Assembly: GCF_000520995.1 (NCBI RefSeq) | Contig: NZ_JACA01000001.1 | Coordinates: 372,001 to 436,000 of the forward strand | From: Aquimarina macrocephali JAMB N27 | GTDB taxonomy: Bacteria; Bacteroidota; Bacteroidia; Flavobacteriales; Flavobacteriaceae | Direction: 5' to 3' | DNA: 64,000 nucleotides | Shown here: in pieces, positions 47,236 to 56,701 of the stretch | Layout of the letters: each line of letters opens with the position of its first letter | How positions within the stretch are numbered: the stretch's first letter is position 1 | Position numbers and translations under genes: made by a program | The notes under the pieces: generated by a model | Seen by the model: the letters and a program-made list of their open reading frames with translations, nothing else | Database searches by the model: none | What the model was told of the DNA's origin: nothing

Positions 47236-48036
47236 ATGAAGAATATATTGGTTCCTTTGGGCTTGTCTGAACATTCAATTAGTATGGCCAGACTTCAATA
47301 CACTATAGATTTTGCAAAAGAACTCAAAGCAACAGTCTATGTTGTAGAGGTTTTTAAAGAGCTACCCAGATCTGGTAGTCTTCCCTCTGTAAACAAAACA
47401 CTAAAGGAAATCACAGCATCTTCTATAGAAGAAAAAATAGCAAAAATTGACAAAAAAGGAGTAGAAGTAATTGCCTTACCATTACAAGGAGAACTTCTTG
47501 AGGCTATCCCTAAGTTTAATTTACAACACGCTATAAATTTACTCATTTTGGGGGCAGAGGTTAGGGATATTAAAGATCCTTATTTTCTTGGTCCAATTTC
47601 GGGTAGTCTTGTAAAAAATACAGAAATTCCTGTATTGATTATTCCTCAAATGTATACTTTTTCACCTATTAAAAAGATACTTATGGCAGTCAAATCAGGT
47701 ATCGTGAAAAAGAAAAATGCGTTAACTCCTGTAAAGGAAATTTTAAGTACTTTTGACGGTGATTTAAAATTGCTTCAGGTAAAAACAGCAAATTTTTTAG
47801 TTGAAGATTCTAAGTTTGATAAGGATTTAGGAGAGATTACCTCATCCTATAAATCGTCTGAAAATGCTACATTATTTCAAGGAGTTTTAGAACATCTTAA
47901 TGAAAATTATCCAGACCTTATTTGTGTTTTTAGACGGAAACGAGGTTTCTTTGCTAAACTTTGGGAAGAAGATGCTATTTTCAAAAAAGACTTTGATAGT
48001 AGAATTCCTTTATTAGTTTTAAGAGGATCAGATTAA
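47236..48036 (+). CDS. Universal stress protein, tandem-domain
   Basis: 266 residues. First Usp domain starts KNILVPLGLSEHSISMARL and ends near LILGAEVRDIKDPYFLGPISG with ISGSLVKNTEIPVLIIPQ; the second starts PIKKILMAVKSGIV. The second copy lacks a clear ATP-binding G2xG9G loop, whereas the first has a GPISGSLV-type end. Probably stress-inducible; function otherwise unknown. A long hairpin follows. Confidence 0.9.
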   Translation: MKNILVPLGLSEHSISMARLQYTIDFAKELKATVYVVEVFKELPRSGSLPSVNKTLKEITASSIEEKIAKIDKKGVEVIALPLQGELLEAIPKFNLQHAINLLILGAEVRDIKDPYFLGPISGSLVKNTEIPVLIIPQMYTFSPIKKILMAVKSGIVKKKNALTPVKEILSTFDGDLKLLQVKTANFLVEDSKFDKDLGEITSSYKSSENATLFQGVLEHLNENYPDLICVFRRKRGFFAKLWEEDAIFKKDFDSRIPLLVLRGSD

Positions 48037-48044
48037 AAAAATAC

Positions 48045-48105
48045 TGGGGATGTAGCTTCCCGAAAACGCTACGCTCATCGGGACAGGCACTTCGCTACAT
48101 CCCCA
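48045..48105. terminator. Hairpin whose outer arm copies the tRNA 5' end
   Basis: TGGGGATGTAGC (48045-48056) pairs exactly with GCTACATCCCCA (48094-48105); an inner TCCCGA/TCGGGA stem is also present. The left arm is identical over 13 bases to the start of the tRNA gene (48116-48128). It terminates the stress-protein gene and sits 12 bases before the tRNA. Confidence 0.7.
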
Positions 48106-48116
48106 TGAGAAAAATT

Positions 48117-48190
48117 GGGGATGTAGCTCAGTTGGCTAGAGCACTTGACTGGCAGTCAAGAGGTCGTGGGTTCGAGTCCCATCTTCTCCA
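48117..48190 (+). tRNA. tRNA-Ala(GGC)
   Basis: A 74-base cloverleaf with acceptor GGGGATG/CTTCTCC (one T-T mismatch) and the G3-U70 pair that specifies alanine. The D-arm is GCTC...GAGC; the anticodon stem CTTGA/TCAAG (48144-48148, 48156-48160) closes the loop CTGGCAG with anticodon GGC at 48151-48153; the T-arm GTGGG/CCCAT carries loop TTCGAGT. No CCA is encoded. It is the left boundary of the plasmid-like segment. Confidence 0.95.
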
Positions 48191-49098
48191 CTTGATAATC
48201 AAAGAGTTGCAAGCAATTTGTAGCTCTTTTTTATTTACTCGGCGTGCTTTTGGCGTGCTTTTTTTATTTCGTTTTTATCTTTTGCCAATGCTTCACATTC
48301 ATCAAATGAGCGAATGCGATTGGATAAAATCCTATGTCGCGTTACGTACCTTTATGGGATTAGACCTAATTATCACAAAACGTCTCTCAGTTCACTCGAC
48401 GTGCCCGTTACCCCAAATGAGCGAATGCGATTTTATAAACGTCTATTCCATAGCCCCAAATACTACCAAAACTAATCTGCTGCGAGGCTTCATATAGGTT
48501 TTATCACATTCGGAATAAGCGTTTAGTAATACCCTACAAGGGCGTATAGTTACTCTAGCATTATCCTTGTGGTAATCATCGTAAAAAGGGGCTTAGCAAA
48601 AAAGTTGTTTTGGGAGGTCACGGAGTGGTTTTAAACTACTTAACTAGCGTTGACCTTCTGAACCTCCCTACCCTTACTCAGTGACAAGCTCAGGCTCATA
48701 TAGCATATACTCAGTTCTCAACCTCAAACCCGTTTTTCTTTTGCCAAGATATTTGAGCTATCGACATATTCTAAGCCTAGTAGGTTTGATCTCGAACTAT
48801 CGTCTATCAATCATACAATAGTTATGAGCGATTAGCGAATGCATTTCCATCATTAAAATCTTATGGCGTAGCCATTCAATATATCCCTTTATTCACATAT
48901 TAGCGTAACCAAATGGTTCTGTTAAACCACCTCCATCATCCGTATAGGACTTACCCACCCCACTTGCTCCGTGTTAGCGTGCTTTGGGCGCACCCTACAC
49001 AAGCAGCGTGGATAAGTCCAACGAGGCATTGTGATAATCCTTTTTTAAGTATATAAGAAGGGAACACTCTGTAACCCGCATAAAACCTAGGGTATGCC
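48191..49098. other. 900-base non-coding stretch with direct repeats
   Basis: No convincing gene. An 18-base direct repeat AAATGAGCGAATGCGATT occurs at 48304-48321 and 48415-48432, with a decayed third copy near 48830. GCGTGCTTT recurs at 48242, 48252 and 48977. A short minus-strand frame (about 36 codons, ending near 48242 with KKARQKHAE) could be the tail of a lost integrase, but it is too short to call. An inverted repeat lies at 48947-49019. It is the natural place for an attachment site or origin. Confidence 0.5.
48947..49019. repeat. Inverted repeat with cruciform potential
   Basis: GGACTTACCCAC (48947-48958) pairs with GTGGATAAGTCC (49008-49019) with one mismatch, over a 49-base centre. 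Located about 80 bases before the initiator repeats; candidate origin or transfer element. Confidence 0.45.
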
Positions 49099-49200
49099 GG
49101 ACACTTTCTGTCCAAGTTCGGACATAATGTGTCCAAGTTCGGTCAAAAAGATGTTGACATTATGTCCAAGTACGGACAAGGTGTTGGCAATATTTGGACA
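49099..49200. promoter_or_regulatory. Palindromic repeats before the replication initiator
   Basis: Three copies of the interrupted palindrome TGTCC-N6-GGACA (as TGTCCAAGTTCGGACA and variants TGTCCAAGTTCGGTCA and TGTCCAAGTACGGACA), plus flanking half-sites GGACA at 49099 and 49195. They sit directly before the likely initiator start and look like iterons or autoregulatory operators. Confidence 0.7.
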
Positions 49201-49216
49201 TAAAAGAGGCTCTAAA

Positions 49217-49813
49217 ATGACCATAAACGACCATAAAGAAGTTGAAATTATCGGGGAAAAACAGGGAGTTCCAATTTATAGCTCCAATCCAAGTGTACCA
49301 AACCCGAATAGTATCAGTAAAAAAAAGAAAGTACACTATGGAACGGATAAAAAAGGCTTTGTGGTTGATACTGGTTCAGGTGAAGTGCTTTCAGTCGGCG
49401 GTGCAGGTTTCTATGAATTTGAGGAAGTTGATGACACTAAATTTGTAAAACTCTTTCTTGCGGGCATCAAACAAGTTTCAGGGCTAAGTAAATCGGGAAT
49501 GACCCTATTAGAAATTGTTTATAAGGAATTACAAGGTCGTGTAGGAGAGGATAAAGTCATATTAAGCTATTTTGCGGCGTCCGAACAAGTCGAGGACTTG
49601 AACGAACGTACATATAGACGTGGAATCCGTGAACTATTGGACAAAGAATTTCTTTACCGTAGCCCCTCGGACGGTGTGTTCTTTGTGAATATTCGTTATA
49701 TGTTCAACGGGGATAGATTAGCCTTTGTTAAAGGTTATCAACGTAAAGGAACTGGCGTACAGAAAGAGCTACCATTAGGCAACCCTGAACAAGAGGACGA
49801 AAACGAGCAGTAG
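49217..49813 (+). CDS. RepL-like plasmid replication initiator
   Basis: 198 residues from ATG 49217, preceded by AGAGG as ribosome binding site. An in-frame ATG at 49094 would translate the operator repeats into repeated CPSSD-like peptide, so it is rejected. The region KLFLAGIKQVSGLSKSGMTL, then LSYFAASEQVEDLNERTYRR and RSPSDGVFFVNIRYMFNGDR resembles the RepL family of plasmid initiators with a winged-helix fold. It would bind the upstream repeats to start replication and control its own level. Confidence 0.75.
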   Translation: MTINDHKEVEIIGEKQGVPIYSSNPSVPNPNSISKKKKVHYGTDKKGFVVDTGSGEVLSVGGAGFYEFEEVDDTKFVKLFLAGIKQVSGLSKSGMTLLEIVYKELQGRVGEDKVILSYFAASEQVEDLNERTYRRGIRELLDKEFLYRSPSDGVFFVNIRYMFNGDRLAFVKGYQRKGTGVQKELPLGNPEQEDENEQ

Positions 49814-49822
49814 ATGAAAGCC

Positions 49823-50431
49823 CTACGCTCCAAGCTCTTTATTGATAAGGTCATAAGTCTGCCTTGCAACCTTATTAACCTTTGAAGGTGGTGTTTTAAA
49901 CTTTTCCGTATCGCTTGCCCTCAATGTTCTAACGGCTGCAACCATTGGCAAATAACCAATTATATCTTTCGCAGGAATATCACATAAAAATGCGGTATCT
50001 ACATATCCCCTCTCAACCTTTGATGATGGATATTTGTTAATAAGGTATTTGACCTTAACAGCTCCCGCCTTCACCAACCTTTCATAATGTTGCAATGCCT
50101 CCCTAACGTCTTCGGGGTCTGGACTCACTGGTATAATTGCTAAATCCACACAATCTGCTATCCACTTATCAAATTCTGGGCGGTTGCCTCCCCCATCAAT
50201 AACACAAAGACCATCTTTATTCACTGCTGCACCCATTAACGTAGCAAGCGTTTCAGGATTCCTTGCATCATAATATGCATACGGTCTGCCACTTACCTCA
50301 ATAGGATCACGATCATCAGTATGCATAAAATACGCAGGAGTCATCTTCCAAGCAGCACCAAGAGCTGCCAAATGAGATACAGAGGTTTTGCCAGAGCCTC
50401 CCCTTTTTCCTACAATTGCTACCGCTTTCAT
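49823..50431 (-). CDS. parA: ParA-type partition ATPase
   Basis: 202 residues with the deviant Walker A KRGGSGKTSV (9-18) and Walker B-like LCVIDGGGN. The short size without an N-terminal HTH places it in type Ib, which partners a small ribbon-helix-helix protein rather than a large ParB. Its start overlaps the stop of that partner (ATGA, 50428-50431). It moves plasmid copies apart by binding the nucleoid. Confidence 0.85.
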   Translation of the reverse strand: MKAVAIVGKRGGSGKTSVSHLAALGAAWKMTPAYFMHTDDRDPIEVSGRPYAYYDARNPETLATLMGAAVNKDGLCVIDGGGNRPEFDKWIADCVDLAIIPVSPDPEDVREALQHYERLVKAGAVKVKYLINKYPSSKVERGYVDTAFLCDIPAKDIIGYLPMVAAVRTLRASDTEKFKTPPSKVNKVARQTYDLINKELGA

Positions 50432-50688
50432 TTTGAACGCTCCATATCACGGTCTAAAATTACCCGTAATGCTTCCGATGCATTAACAGCAGTTCCCCGC
50501 TCATTAGTCAATTTAATTACCTCCGTGTTGATATACCTTAAATAGCGTGGATGCAACGTGTAACTCTTGGCTTTCGGGCGTTCTTTCTCTGTGGCAATAA
50601 TTACTTCTTTTGGCTTTTTATCACCCGTTACTGGTTTATTTTCGCTTTGATTACTTTGGGTTAACTCGGCTACAACTGGGGCTTTCAT
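50428..50688 (-). CDS. Ribbon-helix-helix partition partner
   Basis: 86 residues. Residues 1-40 are disordered and basic; 41-86 (KSYTLHPRYLRYINTEVIKL, then AVNASEALRVILDRDMERSK) fit a ribbon-helix-helix DNA-binding domain. AAGGA precedes ATG at the usual spacing. Encoded before ParA, next to the AT-rich repeat array, so it is the likely centromere-binding protein and autorepressor. Confidence 0.75.
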   Translation of the reverse strand: MKAPVVAELTQSNQSENKPVTGDKKPKEVIIATEKERPKAKSYTLHPRYLRYINTEVIKLTNERGTAVNASEALRVILDRDMERSK

Positions 50689-50718
50689 CTTTAATATCCT
50701 TATAGATTTTATTGCCTA

Positions 50719-50942
50719 TAGTCACATTATACGATGATATTAACAAACTATAATATAATAATCATATTATAATGCGATCATATAGCAATATGGTGCGATA
50801 ATATGACCACAATATTATTGTATAATAATATGATAATATGATCTGATAATATGATAATCTTATTACAGTATCATATTGTTATAAAATCATATGCTAATAC
50901 TACTATTTGATAATATGATTATCATATTATAACATGATAATG
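50719..50942. repeat. AT-rich repeat array, candidate partition centromere
   Basis: About 220 bases with very low GC. The motif GATAATATGA occurs at least four times, together with ATCATATTAT and its variants, giving overlapping inverted and direct repeats (for example ATAATATGAT and ATCATATTAT). It lies just upstream of the ribbon-helix-helix gene, where type Ib centromeres and operators usually lie. Not a CRISPR: no constant spacer length. Confidence 0.65.
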
Positions 50943-50945
50943 CTC

Positions 50946-51611
<666 letters not shown>

Positions 51612-51738
51612 GGTGAGCACTGAAAACTTGCACTATATCTACTTGAAGTTTCCATATTCTGCCGATTGACTTATTTACTTCACAGGAGTATTCAATGTGA
51701 TGATGGATATTTTAAGTGGTAAAGCGGAGATAACAGTA

Positions 51739-52356
51739 ATGAATACTCTAGGAAAAAGCAATTTAGTTAAGTTTTCATTGATAGCATTGGTTATTGTAGT
51801 ATTTACTTCACCCTCTCAAGCTCAAGAAGTAGTACCGCCACCGCCACCGCCACCAAGACCCGAACCTTCAACGCCTGTTCCATGCGAGAAATTATTGGAT
51901 GCTGCAAATCAACGTGAGGCGCATCTCAAAGAAGAATTGAGAAAAACACGTGCGGAGCTACACCAAAAACTCTGGGAAACCCGCAAGAGATATACCGTTG
52001 AATCTTTTAAACAAGCTTGCAAGAATGCTGCTACGCCTGACAAGCCATATGAGTATATGGAAGGTGTCCTCAGGAATTACTTATTACAAGAAAATACAAA
52101 TGGCTGTTATAATTTTGCTTTGAATGAAAAACCGTGCCCAGTTGATGATTCTAATCTAGAAAGCGCTTTATTTCTAAGATTTCATAACATAGATGCTGCT
52201 GCTGTTGGTTTTTCAGGGGATACATGGAAATTAAAACGGATTTCAAGTACCTTCAGACAGGGTGTATCCTATAGTATATGCGCTTTTTCTCAAAAGACGC
52301 ATGATAAAATAACTATTCAGGTACATAGCGATATAAACATTATAGAAGTTGATTAG
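51739..52356 (+). CDS. Exported hypothetical protein with a proline-rich stretch
   Basis: 205 residues from ATG 51739, which has GGAGA upstream and begins a signal peptide (KFSLIALVIVVFTSPSQAQ); an in-frame ATG at 51697 is rejected. A PPPPPPPRPEP linker, a coiled-coil-like charged segment, then a Cys-containing domain. Family not recognised. Its stop is 14 bases before the RTX gene, and the two probably share a transcript. Confidence 0.7.
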   Translation: MNTLGKSNLVKFSLIALVIVVFTSPSQAQEVVPPPPPPPRPEPSTPVPCEKLLDAANQREAHLKEELRKTRAELHQKLWETRKRYTVESFKQACKNAATPDKPYEYMEGVLRNYLLQENTNGCYNFALNEKPCPVDDSNLESALFLRFHNIDAAAVGFSGDTWKLKRISSTFRQGVSYSICAFSQKTHDKITIQVHSDINIIEVD

Positions 52357-52370
52357 CGAAGGAGATAAGC

Positions 52371-55300
52371 ATGCCCACCTTAACGAAGAACAATCTTGCA
52401 CAGAAGTTTTTATTTAACAAAACAAACGTCACTTATGATTACACTGGTTTGTGGGATGGTTCTAATCACACTGGCGCAGATACTTTTTCAGTAAAACATG
52501 CTTTAGGAACAAACTTTGAATCAGAATTCGAAGCAGCCATCTCATACTGGAATTTTGCAACAGGTTTTAAGATCACCAAGAATACTACAGGAACCGCAGA
52601 TATTTCAGCATATCAAGCAAAATTGTACACCGATGCTTTGGGTAAGGCCGGTTATTTTACCGATGCGACTACACCAATTCAAGGCGTTGGGACAGGTTAT
52701 GACTACACCCGTTCCGAAATAGCATTTAACTACAACAGCGTGGATTTCCAAAATAATACTGAGAAGCGCAAATTTGTTATGCTTCATGAAATTGGACATG
52801 CGCTTGGACTGAAAGATATTACTGTCTCTGGTGTAAATACTGATATGTCTGTAATGATTAATGTGCATCCAACGGGCTCAATGGGAGAGCGTTATGCCAT
52901 CACTCCTATGGCATACGATATTGCAATTTTAGAGGATATATACAACTCCACAGGTGGCACCACTTCATCAACGACATATAGTTCTGACTGGTTTTCTGGA
53001 ACCAATAGAAGTTTCACAATACAAAACCAATCTGGGCAAGCGAGTTTTGATTTGTTCGCTGTATCTGGCGACCATTATATCAACCTGAACAAATCTCTAG
53101 ACAAAACGCAACAAACCGACAGCTCTGGAAATCCGCTTTATATTGTCGTGGACAGTAATGGCGACCCTATTTTAGGTAACGATGGTGATTGGCAGACTAC
53201 TACCAGCGTCACGGCTAAAGCAGCATATGATTATAACTGGCTTGGTGGGACGAACCGTACCATCGTGAATGGTCAGGAATATGCCTATATTGCTCATAAC
53301 ACAACCATAAAGAATGGCTATGGTGGTAGTGGCGATGATACCATCACAGGCAATGAGATAGGTAATAAGTTAGAAGGCAACGGTGGTGTTGATAAAATTT
53401 ATGGTGGTGAGGGTGCTGACACTATAAAAGGTGGCGCGGATAATGATTGGCTGTATGGGAATACGCAATATAATTTTACCGACACAGCTTCTAACTCAAT
53501 TGAAGGTGGAGCAGGTGAAGACCATCTTTACGGCACAAGCTTTGGTGGTGATATTCTTGACGGTGGTGCAGATAACGATACCATCGTCAGCAAAGGTAAC
53601 AGCATCCTCAAAGGCGGATCTGGTGTTGATTATTACAGTGCAGATGCAGGTGATGTGATTATTGATTCGGATGGTGGTCGTGTGAACAATATTGAGGCGG
53701 TTTATGGGCATACGGGTGAGCATGTGTGGCAACCGGGCGGTTTCTGGCGACCTTTTTCTGTCGTGGGGAGCGACTTGAAGGTGTATACGGGGCTGGCGTC
53801 TTCGGATGCTGATAGCTATTATACGATCAAGAATTTTCTGTTTCAGAATGATGGTAGATGGGGGTTTTCAATCGCACAAAAATGGCTGGATGGGAAGAAC
53901 CCCTATGTCATTTCCACTACTAACGAAGATACGCCAACAAACGACATCTATGCCGAGGGTAATCCCGATGGCACCTCAGCCACTCCGCCTTCAGGACATG
54001 TGGATGAGAACCCCTCTTCCAGCAATCCTACTGTCAAGGCTCTTGCCAGCAATCAACACGAGCATGGTTACACCAATTCGGTGAATTATTTTAGGGCAAG
54101 TATCGGCTACGATACACAATCAGGCGGTGCGCAAAACGACATCTATGAATGGGGCAGCGGATTCCATAATGACCGAGCCACAGAAACAGGCGGCAATGAT
54201 AGGATTATACTGACGAATTTAAATGCGGCGGATGTGGTCGCCGAGCGAATCGGGGATGATGTGCGTATTCGGGCACTTTCCAGCAATGAAACATTCACTA
54301 TCAAAGGACATTATCTCGCCTCTGCCAACGAAATAGAAACATTGGAATTTGCGGATGGTACGACGCTGAATTTAGCTGTAGCTGCGAATGGGATGTCGGA
54401 TGTAAATGAAACGGTTTATGGCACGAATGCGGATGAAACATTAGGGGGGAATGCGGGTGATGATTATCTTTATGGTAAAGGAGGGAATGATCTACTAGAA
54501 GGCGGTCTGGACGATGACACGCTGGAAGGAGATAGTGGTAACGACACCTATATCTGGCGTGCAGGTGATGGAAATGATGTGATTATTGAGGTCGGTTCTT
54601 ATATTGGCGGCACGGATACGTTGAAGCTAACAGGCGGCATTACACTTGCTGATTTGGATATATATGGCTCGACCAGTCAGGATGTATATATCACCCACCT
54701 GCCAACGGGTGAAACGCTTCGTATTCAGGATCAATTTGCGGGTTCTCGTAAAATTGAAACGCTACTGTTCGATGACAGTTCTACCTTTGATCTAACAGTC
54801 GGAGTAGAGTGGCGCGGTACAGCGGGCGATGATACGTTATATGGTGGCACGGGTACGGATACGATGTTGGGCTATGCGGGTGATGATTATCTCTACGCCT
54901 CGCCCGGAAATGACACGCTGGATGGCGGTCTGGACGATGACACGATGGAAGGAAGTAGTGGTGACGACACCTATATCTGGCGTGCAGGTGATGGAAATGA
55001 TGTGATTATTGAGGTCGGTTCTTATATTGGCGGTAATGATACGTTGAAGCTAACAGGTGGCATTACACTTGCTGATTTGGATATATATGGCTCGACCAGT
55101 CAGGATGTATATATCACCCACCTGCCAACGGGTGAAACGCTTCGTATTCAAGATCAATTTGCGAGTTTTCGTAAAATTGAAACGCTACTGTTCGATGACA
55201 GCTCCACCTTTGATCTAACAGTCGGAGTGGAGTGGCGCGGTACAGCGGGTGATGATACGTTATATGGTGGCACAGGTACGGATACGATGTTGGGCTATGC

Positions 55301-56096
55301 GGGTGATGATTATCTCTACGCCTCGCCCGAAAATGACACGCTGGATGGCGGGGTGGGCGATGACACGTTGGAAGGAAGTAGTGGTGACGACAGCTATATC
55401 TGGCGTGCGGGTGATGGGAATGATGTGATTAAAGATATCGGTTCTTATATTGGCGGTAATGATACGTTGAAGCTAACAGGCGGCATTACTTTTGCTGATT
55501 TGGATATGTATGGCATCGCAGGAAAGCATTTGCAGATTGAGTATGTACCAACAGGCGAAACCCTTACTATTTGGCAGCATTTTAAATCCTCTGGTCGAAT
55601 GATCGAAACCATCGAATTTGATGATGCTAGTATCTATGATTTAGCGCAGACTATAAATCCTGGTGGTCTGAGTTTCATTGGCAGCACGGGTAATGATTAT
55701 CTTACGGCTACAGCGGGTGATGATACGTTATTTGGTGATGCTGGAAATGACTATCTGTATGGGTATGCGGGCGATGATACGCTTAATGGCGGCACAGGCG
55801 TGGATTATCTCTATGGCTACACAGGTGATGATACTTACGTATGGGCATCAGGTGATGGCAACGATGTATTTGTAGAGCAAAATTACAGTGCCAGTGCGAA
55901 TGATGTGCTGCACCTAACGGGCGGACTTGTAGCAGCTGATGTAAGCTTCTCACAAAGCGGTTATGACTTGCTCATAACCGTAGCATCCACCAGTGAAGTA
56001 CTCACTGTCGATAACCAATATTATGTCGATACGGATTACCATATCGAAACATTGTTGTTTGATAATGGTAGTACGGTGGATTTATTGGGGGTGTAG
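52371..56096 (+). CDS. Large RTX protein with metallopeptidase domain
   Basis: 1241 residues with strong AAGGAG 8 bases before the ATG and no N-terminal signal peptide. An N-terminal M10-like metalloprotease domain (about 1-195) has HEIGHALGLKD at 139-149, giving the HExxHxxGxx zinc motif with Asp149 as the third ligand instead of the usual His, and a Met-turn SVM at 160-162. Many glycine/aspartate RTX nonapeptides follow (GGSGDDTITGN, GGEGADTIKGG, AGDDYLYGKGGNDLL), so it should bind calcium and leave by type I secretion. A 141-residue unit repeats three times. No type I exporter is in the window. Confidence 0.88.
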   Translation: MPTLTKNNLAQKFLFNKTNVTYDYTGLWDGSNHTGADTFSVKHALGTNFESEFEAAISYWNFATGFKITKNTTGTADISAYQAKLYTDALGKAGYFTDATTPIQGVGTGYDYTRSEIAFNYNSVDFQNNTEKRKFVMLHEIGHALGLKDITVSGVNTDMSVMINVHPTGSMGERYAITPMAYDIAILEDIYNSTGGTTSSTTYSSDWFSGTNRSFTIQNQSGQASFDLFAVSGDHYINLNKSLDKTQQTDSSGNPLYIVVDSNGDPILGNDGDWQTTTSVTAKAAYDYNWLGGTNRTIVNGQEYAYIAHNTTIKNGYGGSGDDTITGNEIGNKLEGNGGVDKIYGGEGADTIKGGADNDWLYGNTQYNFTDTASNSIEGGAGEDHLYGTSFGGDILDGGADNDTIVSKGNSILKGGSGVDYYSADAGDVIIDSDGGRVNNIEAVYGHTGEHVWQPGGFWRPFSVVGSDLKVYTGLASSDADSYYTIKNFLFQNDGRWGFSIAQKWLDGKNPYVISTTNEDTPTNDIYAEGNPDGTSATPPSGHVDENPSSSNPTVKALASNQHEHGYTNSVNYFRASIGYDTQSGGAQNDIYEWGSGFHNDRATETGGNDRIILTNLNAADVVAERIGDDVRIRALSSNETFTIKGHYLASANEIETLEFADGTTLNLAVAANGMSDVNETVYGTNADETLGGNAGDDYLYGKGGNDLLEGGLDDDTLEGDSGNDTYIWRAGDGNDVIIEVGSYIGGTDTLKLTGGITLADLDIYGSTSQDVYITHLPTGETLRIQDQFAGSRKIETLLFDDSSTFDLTVGVEWRGTAGDDTLYGGTGTDTMLGYAGDDYLYASPGNDTLDGGLDDDTMEGSSGDDTYIWRAGDGNDVIIEVGSYIGGNDTLKLTGGITLADLDIYGSTSQDVYITHLPTGETLRIQDQFASFRKIETLLFDDSSTFDLTVGVEWRGTAGDDTLYGGTGTDTMLGYAGDDYLYASPENDTLDGGVGDDTLEGSSGDDSYIWRAGDGNDVIKDIGSYIGGNDTLKLTGGITFADLDMYGIAGKHLQIEYVPTGETLTIWQHFKSSGRMIETIEFDDASIYDLAQTINPGGLSFIGSTGNDYLTATAGDDTLFGDAGNDYLYGYAGDDTLNGGTGVDYLYGYTGDDTYVWASGDGNDVFVEQNYSASANDVLHLTGGLVAADVSFSQSGYDLLITVASTSEVLTVDNQYYVDTDYHIETLLFDNGSTVDLLGV
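54387..55670 (+). repeat. Three 423-base tandem repeats inside the RTX gene
   Basis: Exact anchors recur at 423-base period: TATATCTGGCGTGC at 54549, 54972 and (as CTATATCTGGCGTGC) 55395; TGGCGCGGTACAGCGGG at 54810 and 55233. Each unit is 141 residues, keeping frame. Units 1 and 2 are almost identical; unit 3 has drifted and a fourth diverged unit follows to about 56000. Confidence 0.92.
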
Positions 56097-56119
56097 GTAG
56101 GATTATAGATGCACCCAGA

Positions 56120-56338
56120 TTAGGGTTTATTGATATTATATTCCCGTAGTTTTTTATGCAGTCGCTCTAACGTATGTCTGGAAATCAGCACTCTGTTATC
56201 CTCTATGTTTAACGTAGGGTTCATGCGTGAAAGCACTTCCTTTAATGTGGCGGTATCCGTATCAGTACGAATAGCGAGCCGTGTAATCACTATCTGTTTT
56301 TCTTCATCGGTCATTTTGTTAAAATCGGTAGTAAGCAT
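56120..56338 (-). CDS. Small protein B, copy 3 of the recurring module
   Basis: 72 residues, MLTTDFNKMTDEEKQIVITR and on, with the conserved VLSRMNPTLNIEDNRVLISR segment and a basic C-terminal helix. It is 49 bases downstream of protein A on the minus strand, so the A-B order is kept. No Shine-Dalgarno is present, unlike the plasmid genes on both sides. Confidence 0.72.
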   Translation of the reverse strand: MLTTDFNKMTDEEKQIVITRLAIRTDTDTATLKEVLSRMNPTLNIEDNRVLISRHTLERLHKKLREYNINKP

Positions 56339-56387
56339 AGGTCAAGTGTTCAGGTCGATTTGGAATCGTTTGGTTTTGGGGTTATAT

Positions 56388-56603
56388 TTAGAGTATAAAG
56401 AATCGCCTTACTCGGTGAATCAGCTCTATGGCTTCATCGATTGATTTACCCTGTTTATACAGCTTATCAATCCATTTATATATTTGCACTTCGTAGGGCG
56501 CATCATTGGCAACATCGTCAAAAAATGACCCTGCATCCAAGTGAAGGGCTTTGAGCACATTCAATGTGAATTGGTAATGCGGCTCATCTTCTTGTATCTT
56601 CAT
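56388..56603 (-). CDS. Small protein A, copy 3 of the recurring module
   Basis: 71 residues, MKIQEDEPHYQFTLNVLKAL and on, retaining LKALHL, APYEVQIYKWIDKLYKQGKS and AIELI. More distant from copies 1 and 2 than they are from each other, and lacking the NGLC tail. It is divergently arranged with an XRE regulator; the shared 139-base gap holds a palindrome. No Shine-Dalgarno precedes the ATG. Confidence 0.74.
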   Translation of the reverse strand: MKIQEDEPHYQFTLNVLKALHLDAGSFFDDVANDAPYEVQIYKWIDKLYKQGKSIDEAIELIHRVRRFFIL

Positions 56604-56701
56604 GGCATCATAGCGATTAAATCTCTCATCGGGACTTGGGATTTAAGAGTGTGGGTTGTACGGAAGTGCAATATACAAAAATATATAAATGCGTGGCACA
56701 G

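Noticed and set aside
48242..48351. Minus-strand integrase tail next to the tRNA
   Set aside because: Only about 36 codons are open and no catalytic integrase residues can be seen; position alone is not enough.
48105..48497. A 130-codon frame starting before and reading through the tRNA
   Set aside because: It translates the tRNA itself (giving the well-known false peptide VAQLARALDWQSRGRGFESH) and then random sequence.
49094..49216. N-terminal extension of the replication initiator
   Set aside because: It translates palindromic repeats, has no Shine-Dalgarno, and ATG 49217 has AGAGG at the right distance.
50719..50942. CRISPR array
   Set aside because: Repeats are short, AT-only, overlapping and without regular spacers; no cas genes are present.
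54387..55670. Assembly duplication artefact in the RTX gene
   Set aside because: Units differ at scattered positions, mostly conservative, and stay in frame, which suggests real repeats; read data would settle copy number.
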